64,000 nucleotides of DNA, from NCBI RefSeq assembly GCF_004027225.2, contig NC_044279.2:48446744-48510743 (forward strand), written 5' to 3'. Below, piece after piece: positions 38,127 to 49,018 of the stretch. The first letter of the stretch is position 1, and every line of letters begins with the position of its first letter. Source of the DNA: Strigops habroptila. Taxonomy: Eukaryota; Chordata; Aves; Psittaciformes; Psittacidae. The translations under genes and the position numbers were made by a program. The notes under the pieces were generated by a model that saw only the letters and a program-made list of their open reading frames with translations, made no database searches and was not told the DNA's origin.

Positions 38127-41100
38127 TGACAAAGAACAAGAACAGAAAGTAAGAAAAACTGACATATCAATCCCATTTGGCAGTGGAATCAAGGAAAGGA
38201 ACAGGTGTGAAATTGCTCAAATCAAACTCAATCTTGCTTTGGGAGAGAAAACTCAAAGAATTTAGAAGAGGAATAGTTGTAACAGCGGACAAGACTTGAC
38301 ATGATTGTGTGATTGCCTCCTTTACCCTGCATGCATGTTGAGACTGGGTTTGTGTGGTGACTTTCTTCTCCATGAGCTGCTACCATGTATTCCAAGACAA
38401 CAGCTCTGCTGCCCATCCCTCCACAGGGCTGTCCAGGCTGCTTTCACACAGGCTACAGCCTGGTAGCCTGCCAAAGCTGAGGTCAAGAGTGGCTTCCTGC
38501 AGTGACTGGTGTGTACTGCTCCCCAGGAACACGTACCAGCCCGTCACTGAGCACCAGCTCCCCCTGGAAAAGGAGCAGTGGACAGAGCTGCTCTGGGAGA
38601 CAGGGCTCATACCCTGCTCTGCCAAGTCAAGTCCTTCACAGCGGACTCTGGCATTAGTCTCTGTGATAATGTTTGAATTCAGCCAGTGTGAGTCAGAGGC
38701 TTCTGTCCATAGCAAACTGGAAGTGACACAGCCCAGCCTGATCCTGTCTTGTCTGAAGTTGTGTATTAGTCCTTTGGCTCTGCTGGTTTAGTGACCCTTT
38801 GAAATACAGAAAATATGTATTTAAGTCCTACCTCTTGTCAGTCTGTAAGCAGAAAAGATATTTCCCCAAATTAAAAAAAAGAAAAATCAGTAATTTTGGG
38901 GTAGTTTTCAGACTAATTAGAATTCTGTTTATTGGTAGGGATTTTTCTACACTGTCATATGAGGGGAAAGTACTAAAGCAAACTTCAATAGTAATATCCT
39001 TTTAAAAATGTTTTGGAATTTGACTAACACTTTCATGAATGGGAATACAGTAAGTCTTTATTAATGAGTGATTAAGTGTCAATCTTCACTCCTTCTTAGT
39101 CATTATAATGAATGAAAGCATACCCTTATCAATCTCAGATTCTGTACACATGTCACATGCTGTCTCTCTCCTCCAGGAGATGTCAATTTAAAGCTATGAG
39201 ACAGTCCATAGAAGAAAGGGAGTAGCTGTCTGCTCGTAAGGCCCATAATAAAACTAAAATAATGCTATATACACAAATGAAAAATAGAATATGAGCATCA
39301 TCCTTGTTACTCATACCAAATGCAGACTAATGAGCTTGCTTTGTGGTTCTTACAGGTGTACAGGAAATTATAGTGACATCAAGTTTTGAATTTCAGATCA
39401 GCCTACAGGCAGGTCTAACATAAGCATTATTTAACTAAACTTTTTGAAATCAGCTGAACCTGATTCAATAGTAAGATTTAAAGCAGGAAAATTGCAGTGG
39501 TCTATGTTATGGTAAGACCTCAGTGTTTCTCATTTGAGTCGAGGTGTTGTCAGATGTCGTGCTAACTCTGAATCAGGGGGCAGGTTCTAGGCTCAGTCCA
39601 TTCTGCAGAGATAGTAAGATCTGTCACAGTGGGAAGTGCAAATCCTAGGATGTGCAAGACAGGAGAGATGCACAAAGGACCTTTGTTCCTACATACAACA
39701 TAAATAGCCAGAGAAGTGGACGAGTTTCCCAAGCCCAAGCCCAAAATAATGGGATATCACCAAGTGGACATTAAGAGGCCTGACTTGGGGAAGGCTTTGA
39801 ACAATGGAGTGCTCAGCATGCAGTGGACCAAAAAAGGCTGCTGTCTCACTTGTATTCCACATTAATCTGAGGTGATGCCCAGTACTGCAGTGTGTGAATC
39901 ATAACACCTTAGAAATGAGAAGGGAGATGTTTCAAAACAAGCATAGAAGAAGGTCCTGAGGCCTTTTCTACATATTACAGTTTTATTAGCCAGTTACTCA
40001 ATTAGGAGTATGAGCATTTGGCTACTGCAGCTATCCTAATTTTAAAAATATGGGTACAATAGGGAAGCTATTTGGTATATGGCAATTATGCCAGGTTCAT
40101 GAATATTGGTTTCAAGGACAAGTATTTCCAATGTAAGTACTCCCATTACCAGCAAACATGCTGTTACCCTTGTACTTATCCTTGGAGTGTTTTGTCAGTT
40201 CAGTTCTTAAGCTGAACTTCCTCAACTGCTGCAATACCTGCAGCAGATCTGAAGGAAAAAGCCTGTGGGGTGCAGGAGAGCTGGACAGGAAGTGGGAGCA
40301 CATCTTTAGAGCAGTTTTGCTACCAAGACGCTCACACAGTGGACACACGGTCTCAGTTCCTGCTGAATGCACACTGTCTGGTCTCACCTCCAGAGGTGCC
40401 TTGCTGGCAAATGGTGCATCAGGAATTGGAATTTATAAAGGGGTTTTGTTTATCATTTGCAATATTGCATCTTACTGTAGTATTTCCAGCCCTCCTGCCA
40501 TTCACACTTTTCAAACTGCACTAAGCAACCTAAGTGAATCCTCTGTCCAGAACTGTCCTTGTCACTATTTCCTGGAAGCTGTCATTCAGAAAAGAAGAGG
40601 TACAATTACAAAACACATTTATTTACAGTGTCCTTTGTTCCTAGAAATCTGGAAGGTGCATGACATTGATCAAGTAATAGTTCCCATTCCTGCCTGTATG
40701 AATGCTTCCATGTGTATTTATACAAGGAAATTGATTATAAGTGTAAAAATTTAGTGTTATTCCACATTCACAAAGCAAACAAATTGGCTTGTCCTTTCTA
40801 AACAGTATGCTACCACAATTGTGGTATAACTCCTAACTTGCTGTGAATTTAGCTGTCGTGTTCAAGACCATTAAAAAGCACTTCGTGTTCTTGCTTTTGA
40901 GACAGCTACTCAGTTGGGTTTGTGGCTCCTACTGATTTGCCTAATAATTTTGCATATAGGAAGCCAAATCCTACTATTATTTATGTACACGTGTTCCCAT
41001 TGAAGGCAATCCAAAGATTTATAATACCAAGACATTATGCTTGCAGCATTGGTTGAGGCAGATACAAAGCTTCTCATGTTGGGAATGAATTTAGAATCTT

Positions 41101-41292
41101 ATTAGATCCTAGAACATTTCAAGTCAGAATAAAATTGCCATATTTTAAACAGAAACTTAATGGATTGTTTCTTTCCTCTGCCTGCAGAAGAGGAAATTAA
41201 TGGAAATACTGCAATATATTATTCCTGCTTCTGTACTGAAGGACATGGCAACTTCTGACAGCTCAGTAACAGATATCTCATGCAGTCCTTAG

Positions 41293-41297
41293 TCATC
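41293..41297. repeat. Left target-site duplication TCATC of solo LTR
   Basis: TCATC directly precedes the TG that opens the LTR and is repeated directly after its closing CA at 41903-41907. Confidence 0.8.
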
Positions 41298-41902
41298 TGT
41301 AATGATTTTGGCTGAGTTAATTTTTAATGATTTTGGGTAGAGTTAATTTTCTTCATAGCAGCTAGTATGGTGCTCTGGTTTGGACTTGTGCTGAAAACAG
41401 TGTTGGTAATACAGGGATGGTTTTGTTATTGCTGAGCAGTGCTCACACAGAGTCAAGGCCTTTTCTGCCTTTCACACCACCCCAACCAGGGGGTGCACAA
41501 GAAGTTTGGAGGGGGCACAGCTGGGACAGCTGACTTCAACTGACCAAAGGGATATTCCAGACCACATGGCCTCATGATCAGCATATAAAGCTGGGGGGAG
41601 AGGAAGGAAAGGGGGGATGTTCAGGGTGATGGCATTTGTCTTCCAAAGTAGCCATTACGAACGATGGAGCCCAGCTTTCCTGGAGGCGGCTGAACACCTG
41701 CCTGCCGGTGGGAACTGGTGAAAGAATTCCTTGTTTTGCTTTGCTTGTGTGTGTGGCTCTTGCTTTACCTGGTAAATTGTCTTTATCTCAACCCACGAAT
41801 TTTTGCACTTTTACTCTTCTGATTCTCTCCCCCATCCCACCATAGGAGGAGTGAGCAGCATCTACATGGTGCTTAGTTGCCAGCTGAGGTTAAACCACGT
41901 CA
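41298..41902 (+). mobile_element. Solo LTR of an avian endogenous retrovirus
   Basis: A 605-bp element opens with TG, closes with CA and is flanked by the 5-bp direct repeat TCATC. Its text matches a common avian LTR type as I recall it: AGAGTTAATTTTCTTCATAG, GTGCTGAAAACAGTGTTG, TTATTGCTGAGCAGTGCT, CATATAAAGCTGGGG (TATA box at 41584-41589), CTTTATCTCAACCCACGA and an end in GTTAAACCACG. The TATA box and tail set the orientation as plus. No primer-binding site, gag, pol or env follows, so it is what remains after recombination between the two LTRs of a provirus. A 25-bp duplication lies at its 5' end (41301-41350). I cannot place it firmly as ERVL- or ERVK-like; the 5-bp duplication leans to ERVL. 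Confidence 0.88.
41301..41350. repeat. 25-bp tandem duplication at the LTR 5' end
   Basis: AATGATTTTGGCTGAGTTAA plus TTTTT is followed by AATGATTTTGGGTAGAGTTA plus ATTTT. Related LTRs as I recall have a single copy here, so this is probably a change in this copy or its subfamily. Confidence 0.75.
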
Positions 41903-41907
41903 TCATC
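41903..41907. repeat. Right target-site duplication TCATC of solo LTR
   Basis: TCATC follows the terminal CA of the LTR and is identical to the five bases before it (41293-41297). Confidence 0.8.
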
Positions 41908-43711
41908 GTAAAGCAGGTGATCTATCCAAAACCATACGTTTGTGTTCACTCACCTATGAACTCAGCAAATGGCCATCAGCAAGCAGCAGGGAAAGCAGAG
42001 AAGTCCCAGGAGCACTAACCTGACTGACATAACTAATGAAGTGCACATAAACAGCAAACATCCATCATCATAAATTATCCTCAAACTCCGCTTTCACATG
42101 CCAGTCATATCCTCTCTACTAATGCTTCTGAGGCAACCTATGACATCCATGACCTGAATCCTGTAAATGACTAGACTGAGTAGGAAATGTGCTCTGTAAA
42201 CATGCTGTTCATTATAGCTATTCTACCTACTGCCAGATGGATTGATTTGAAATGGTTTATTGCTTGCTCACCCTTTCCTGTATTTGAATTAGATGAGTTA
42301 GCAAACTGCCTAGTAGTCAGGAATCAAGTGCTTCAGGCCAGAAAAGATTTTGAAGCTGACTTTTCCCTTCTGCCTCCACAGGCTGTTGCAGGGGAGTTGA
42401 AAATTTTGCTTGGGAATGTTTTCATCTGAGCTAATGCAAGATGAAAGACATCGACTTTGTTGAATAAACACCGTATTTAAAATAGAACTTGTACTTCAAG
42501 CCTATCTGCAGGAGAAACAAGTATGAAAAGATTGTATCTTAATAACTGGCTATGGTGGTGTTATTTTGATATATTTTGAGCAACATAGAGACAGATCTAA
42601 ATAGATTGATCTTAGTAAAGGAACTCAACTAGAATGTAAGAGAGTTGATGCTAAACTAGGTAGCAAACATACACCCAATCAGTATCATTATTTCAACATC
42701 ATCCTGTAGTCATGAGGTCAAAGTGATTACAGTGATGGCATTAGTACCAGGATCCAGTAGTTATTAGTGAAGCAAATATAGAACAAGCAAACCACATAAG
42801 CATGTATTTTGAAGCACATGAGTAAGCTCAAGGAGTAAAAACCTGTTGGAAGAAACAAAATATTCTAGTCATGTAGAACAGATCAGAATTAATGGAAATA
42901 TATTACCCTGTGGCTAAAGAAACAAGCTTAGCCAGGATTTATGTTCCCCTCCAATGTTTTCATGGCATGATGGCAGGTAGCTACCCGGGTACTTATGAAA
43001 TTACCTAAATGTAACTTTGCCGAACTCAGCACGCAGAGCTGCATTTGAAGCAATTTCAGTAACTGCCATTCTGGTTCAAGCCTGTATATTTTCTAAAAGA
43101 TACAAAATGAGTTTGCATTTGGCTGAACCTGCTCTATAGATACAGTAATTCTGCCCCATGGATGCTGTAAAAATAAGCCCAGCCTTTCCCAGAGCTGGCT
43201 GACTCAGATACAGCGCTGATGCACCCAGGAAATATTTTGCATCTCCTCACTGCATGGAGAGTGCCTGCCCTCTGGAAGGCTGCCTGGACTGTAGAGCTTT
43301 TATCAAACTGGATTTTGGCTTCAGTTTTGCATTCTGGCTAAGCTTACAGAATTCTTAATTTTATTTAAATGGTCAGATATTAGTCCTGATTCAGGAAAGC
43401 ATTTAATAATGTCCTTGAGTCCCTTAAGCACTTGCTCAAATAGCTTAAAGTTTACTATGTGTTGAAATGATTTCTTACACTTACACCATATAGTGCTAGA
43501 CTGTCCTGAAATGACTTTCTGTCTTTCTCAGCATTGCTTTCCACTGCCTCTGTAGAAGAAATGCAATTTAGAAATATTCCTCCACTGTATTCCTCCCCAA
43601 TCCACTACCAATATCTTCTCCGCATGAAGGGCATTCGGAGGGGCAGATCCTCTCTGGTTACAAGTTGCCATACAGGGCACAGCTCTCAGTAGTCCCAGCA
43701 GGTGTGTACAT
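41908..43711. other. Intergenic, no gene seen
   Basis: AT-rich sequence without long frames; nothing recognised. Confidence 0.6.
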
Positions 43712-44385
43712 CATAGAATCATAGAATGGTTTGGGTTGGAAGGGACCTTAAAGATCATCTAGTTCCAACCCTGCTGCCATGGGCAGACACCTTCCACTGG
43801 ACCAGGTTGCTCAAGGCCCCATCCGCTTGGCCTTGAACACTGCCAGGGATGGGGCAGCCACAGCTTCCCTGGGCAACCTGTTCCAGTGCCTCAGAACCCT
43901 CATAGTGAGGAATATGTAATGTAAATCTATCCTCTTTCAGTTTAAAGCCATTCCCCCTTGTTCTATCACTACATGCCCTTGTAAAAAGTTTCTCTCCAGA
44001 TTTCTTGTAGGCCCCCTTTAGGCATTTGAAAGCTGTTCTAAGGTCTTCCTACAGCCTTCTCTTCTCCAGGCTGAACAAGCCCAACTCTCAGCCTTTGTAG
44101 GAGAGGTGCTCCAGCCCTCTGATCATCTTTGTGGCCCTCCTTTGGACTCACTCCAACAGGTCCACATCCCTCTTGTGCTGGGGGCCTCAGAGCTGGACAC
44201 AGTACTCCAGGTGGGCTCTCATGGGAGCGCAGTAGAGGGGCAGGATCACCTCCCTCGACCTGCTGATCATGCTCCTTTTGATTCAGCCTAGCGTACGGTT
44301 GGCTTTCTGGGCTGCAAGTGCACGCTGCTGGGTCATGTTGAGCTTCTCATTAACCAACACCCCCAAAGTCCTTCTCATCAGCAAA
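43712..44385 (-). mobile_element. CR1 LINE, longest fragment in the window (about 670 bp)
   Basis: Starts CATAGAATCATAGAATGGTT and matches the reverse complement of CR1 through TTCCAACCCTGCTGCCATGG, CTCCAGGCTGAACAAGCCCA, CAGTACTCCAGGTGGG and GTTGAGCTTCTCATTAACCA. It reaches further toward the 5' side than the other copies but is still truncated before any intact reverse-transcriptase frame. Several 1-5 bp gaps against the other copies show age. No clear target-site duplication was found. Confidence 0.93.
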
Positions 44386-44880
44386 ACTACAAACATGGCT
44401 TAACTTGGGGCATGTAAAGCACCATGGTGCACTTCAAAATCTTAACAATGGCCTACTTTTGGTAGCAGCAAGGGCTTGGGAACATGGCAATTTGGAACAA
44501 ATGGCAAGGAAGTATTGCTCTGCTTTTCCCAGTTTGTGTACCTTTTGGTGGGTATTCACACATGAGATGCTCAGAGCCCAGCTCAGTTGCTGGGAAGTTG
44601 TTTACCTCTACCTTGCCTATAGGGAGGCTTCTTATAGGACAAATGGGGGAAATTTACTTAAAATAGGTAGTGTGAATATCCCCTTCACTCAACACCCTCC
44701 CACCCCAAGCTAATATTTGGAGACAGTTTCCTTCCTACAGAGCAGAGAAAAGACTATTTTAAACAATAGGAGTAATAAATAGGAGAATAATATAAAGCAA
44801 AAATTGGCAAAAAAAAGGCAGCATTTTCTAGAGCCATTTGGACATAAAATCAGGCCCTTAATTACCAAGTACAAATAAAA

Positions 44881-44901
44881 CTGTCAGGCATCTCCTGACA
44901 G
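44881..44901. other. Short perfect inverted repeat
   Basis: CTGTCAGG, a five-base loop CATCT, then CCTGACAG. Flanking A and T runs could extend the stem after a one-base bulge. No function can be assigned; isolated hairpins of this size are common. Confidence 0.6.
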
Positions 44902-46123
44902 CTTTTTAAAATGATCTTTAGCACACAGCATGACAAAAAATATAATTTCAGCGTGCGGTGTCAGATCAGACAGTTTGTCTGCCATTGGTTAGAAAGAAAG
45001 AATATATTAAATCTCAGGATGACATCTGGTATTTCAACACAAAATCAGAATCTCTCAGACTTAAAAAGGCTTCCATCAAGATAATCTCCATTTAAAGCTC
45101 AGAGATGTAAACTGTGACCAGATTGAAGACTGCAAACACCAGCACACTCCAAAGTGAGGCACTGACAAGATGACTTCTATTTAGGTGGAATTTTCCTATC
45201 TACCTTTTACCTCGATGCAGTATGTTGTGAGTAGTATATGGGCTGTGCAGAGGACAATGGAAAGGCATGGATGACTCTGTTGAATTGGCCAAGTAATGTA
45301 ATGTTTACTGTTTCATAAAACCCATCATATGAAAACCAATTCCCATCACAGAGGTTGTTGGTATGTATTTTGGCTGTTGAATGGTAAATCAAATGTTAGA
45401 ACCATAAGTTCAATATATAATGTGTCCTGACATAGGACTTGTTAATTTTTGTTTTTAGCAGGTACTGTACACACAAAGTATGACATCTGGTTTTGAACAA
45501 ATGTAAATAAATCTTCTGTGGCAGCATGTATTAAACTGATTCAACTCCTGTAGGCTGGCAGGAGAAGGGAAGGGAAAGGCCATATGCCTGCTGTAGTGAG
45601 ATTCAGTCAAGCCACAGAAAGCCATTACTTTCTCTTCAGAAAAAATAGGTGGGATCTTGGGCAGCACGGAAAGCTGGTAATGATGAGGCAGCCTTTCACC
45701 TCATGGTTTGGTTTATTACTTTCAATGGACCAGCTGTTAAGTGTAGGTAAATACAAACACTGTTGCACAAGTGCTAGAACCAGAGAAGCCCCCATGGCCT
45801 CATGTGCCCACCAAAATAGCTTTGGCTTTTTCCTCTCTATATAATCCATCACAGGCCCTGTTTCCTCCACACACCCTTAATTCCTTTCTGCTTTCCATGC
45901 TCCCTGCCCGCTATCACACTGGTTCCCACCCTGCATTACCGCCTAGCTGGGGCATGCAGGCTGGTGCACAGGGACAGGCCAGGCAGCACAAGGGACTGTG
46001 ATGCTCAGGCAAGCAGCCCATCTTGCGGTGCAGTGTTAATTCATTCTTTCTCCTTTACCCAGGTGTCAGTATTTGCAAAACTTGCAGGAGCTTGAAATCC
46101 CTGGTACCTGCACCTCTCACTTT

Positions 46124-46157
46124 CTGCTTGGCACCATACCCTGCTTGGCACCATACC
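46124..46157. repeat. 17-bp perfect tandem duplication
   Basis: CTGCTTGGCACCATACC occurs twice head to tail without mismatch. Confidence 0.88.
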
Positions 46158-48699
46158 CTTGTTCTCTGTTAAACACTTAACACCAGACATCCTATCTTCA
46201 AAGCAAAAGGCCACCATTATGGTGGTGCTAAGTTCTTCACAGGGCTCACACTTTAGAAAGCCAGTGATTCAGGAAGCACCAGTGCTGATAAAAAATCTTA
46301 ATATATAGCAGTTATCACAGTCAGAAATAGGGGCAGTAGAGTGCAATTTGGTTACCTTTAGAAATTTCTGAATGACAGGGTGAATCAAGAGTAATAGAAT
46401 CAAAATACAGCTTGTGCCTTTATTTTGGCCCAACGCATCAGGTAAGATGTATAGAACATGATATTTTAATGCAGTTGGGGATTTTGACAAGCAACTGTAA
46501 AGTACTACGTTTTTAGAGCCACCAAATGCTAAGTTAAGAGTGCAGTTACAGCTGGTGTGGAGCCACTCTGCCAGTTTTATGATGGCACCACGTTATGGCT
46601 TGCTCAGTGGCTGCCCAGAGCAGCCTTACTGGGGTTTTGAGCCCTGGTCCAGTCTGTGAATTGAGTGCACACGCTTCCCTACCAGTCAGCAAAGCTTTCT
46701 GCAGGGCAATTTTTCACAAAATATATAAATAAGGTGTAATTTTAGCTTTTGCTGCTTGCTACATTCTGTCTTTGCTACAGCCTTGCAATGTGTTAAAAAC
46801 AGACCCGCAATCCCCTGAAGTTTCTCTGATGCCAGTCAGAAGTAAATACACTAAAAGAATTAACACAAAACATATGCAAGAGGAAAATCCTCCTCTTTCT
46901 AAATTAAACCCAACATCACAGGAAAAGTCACAGGAAGCAGAACCTAATGAGATTCCTGGCTTTGGTTTTTTTGTTTCATTTCAATTCTAATTTCCCATTT
47001 TTCTGTATGATTTTAAACTGATAGTGATCACAGTGATGGCAAGCAGCCCTGATGATCAGGGAAAGCAGTCCCAAATAGCTTTTGAGTCTGTAGAAATGGA
47101 GAAAACTGGGAACAAAGATTAAAGACAGAGTAGGAGTTTCCATCTTTCCTTAACAATCCCCTACCCTGACTATACTTACCCCAACAAAAAGCACTTGTCC
47201 CTATCAGATAGTGGTGTGAGTCATCAATCATTGAAAAACCTGTATGAGCTTGTGAGCAGGTTATCATCAGCTGAAATGATTAGTAGTCATCAGAAAGGTG
47301 TGGTGAACAAATGCTGCTCCATGGCCTGTTCTTCCCCACAGCTGTCATCAGCTTTGTTGCACCTCTGGGAGAGCAGATTCCCTAGTCTCCCGGTTCCCCT
47401 GAATGGAAAAATGAGGTATGCAAAGACTTATCTTCTTACCATTGCCTCTAAAGGTCAGGCAGTTCCTACTGAGGAGGTTTGCATGCCAGCTGTGAGGCTA
47501 AGGTCAATAAAGAAGTACACAAAGAGCCAACAATCTCAGGAGAGTAAATGGTTCAGAATGGGATGGTGAAAGTGCTAATAATAATATAGAACAGGTTAAT
47601 ATTTTTATTTCCTATCTGGAAAAAATAGGATTCATATAATTCAAATCAGTTAGAGAGAATCTGATCTTTGATCATCAGGATCTGAGGAGGATGTGTAGGA
47701 TGAACATTACTAACCTGGCATGTTTAGATGCCAGCGTACCCTAGGATTAGTAGAAGAGTTGGATAAGGATCCTTCTTTTTCACTGACCTTGATTTTGAAG
47801 GTAGTGGGGAAATTGCAGGAGGCTGGAAGAATACTTATGCTGTGCTAGTATAGAAAACATTGAAGTGACTTGACTTTAAGATAAATGTACCCTAGCAGTG
47901 ACTGGGAGCATGGAAAAACAATACTGGTAGAGACAACATGGGGTGACAGCACTCCAAGAGCTAATGGGAGGCACAGAGTATCAATTGTTGTGATTTTTCT
48001 ACGACTTGCCAAAGGAATTTTATTTCATCGCTTCACATTACAGGTTTGTACACGTAAACGTGGAGATGTAACACACCTAGATGATTGCAGGGGGGTTAAT
48101 TCTGTCCTGTGTAAAACCTGATGAAAAGTTAGCAATATACCATGTCAGAAAAGCACTTGCTAAGCGGTTTAAGAACTGGCTAACTCAGCAGTTCCCGTGA
48201 GGATATTTTTTTATTCAGCTCTTCCCCCTGAGTCTCAAGTATATGTCCCACCCTGTCCTCCCTCTCAGTGTTTGCTAACAAATAATTTGACAGCTCTTAA
48301 ACTAGAGGGATGTGTCTGAGAGCGGAGCCGGAGCTGCACCGAGCAGGACATGGGTGTGATGGTGAAAGGTCTGAAGCACAAGGTGAGCAGTACATGGCAA
48401 TGGAGCTGGAGGAGCCCACTGCTGCTGCAAAGTGCCAAACCACAGCCAAACTTCTCAGGTGGGACCTGCTCACCCACTGCCTTCAGGGCAACCCAAGGCA
48501 AGATCCCTGTGCAATCCTGCAGCAAACAAACAATAGAGAGTAGCGCATCCTTGACTCCTTGCTGCAGGCACGAGGGAAAGAAAGTAAGCAGCAGAAGAAA
48601 AATTATTCTTACAGTTTGGATACAGAATTGGTATGGGTGGTAATCCTCATTCTGAAAAGGCTGATGAAAAATCAAGAAGTGCAGAGAACCACAAAATTT

Positions 48700-49018
48700 A
48701 CAAGGGAAATGTACTTTTCATGGAGAGACAGAGGATTCTACCCCTTTAGCTTGTCAAGAAAAGTGAGAGGTGACTTGATTACAGTGTACAAGTGCTTTCC
48801 CAGGCAGAAAATACTGGGTAGTCATCACTTGTCTCAGCTTGCAGAGCAAGACAACAACAGGATCCAGTGGCTGAGAGCTGGAGCCAGACAAATTCAATTA
48901 AAAGTTAGGCCCAGCTTTAGAATGGTGGAGGCTATTGCTCATGATGACGTGGTCAAGAAGAGTGGTTCCACAGGGCAAGATGGGATGCTTTGCAAGATGA
49001 TATGCTTTAGCCAAACCT
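48700..49018 (+). mobile_element. Ancient CR1/L3-like LINE fossil
   Basis: The landmarks GAGAGGTGACTTGATTACAG, GATCCAGTGGCTGAGAGCTG, CCAGACAAATTCAATTAAAA and AGATGATATGCTTTAG match, with many differences, the 3' region of old amniote CR1/L3 elements as I recall it (GGGTGACTTGATCACAG, ATCCAATGGCTGGAAGTTGA, AGACAAATTCAGACTGGAAA and so on). It is in sense orientation and much more diverged than the minus-strand CR1 copies, so it is an older layer. A 153-codon frame that spans it is an accident. The left edge is uncertain and could begin near 48640. Confidence 0.7.

Larger units (their letters stand above)
33741..41292. other. Intergenic, no gene seen
   Basis: From the CpG island to the solo LTR I see no exon with both a recognisable product and splice sites, on either strand. 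Small features are two short tandem duplications (37271-37300, 38079-38126) and an RFX X-box-like palindrome (37885-37898). The 198-codon frame at 40158-40754 has no domain. Confidence 0.5.
44386..48699. other. Intergenic, no gene seen
   Basis: No supported exon. Small features are a perfect 8-bp-stem hairpin (44881-44901) and a 17-bp tandem duplication (46124-46157). The overlapping frames at 45584-45870 and 47195-47569 show no motif. Confidence 0.55.

Noticed and set aside
40158..40754. 198-codon plus-strand open frame
   Set aside because: Mixed composition without motif, overlapped by other frames on both strands, in AT-rich DNA with no exon signals.
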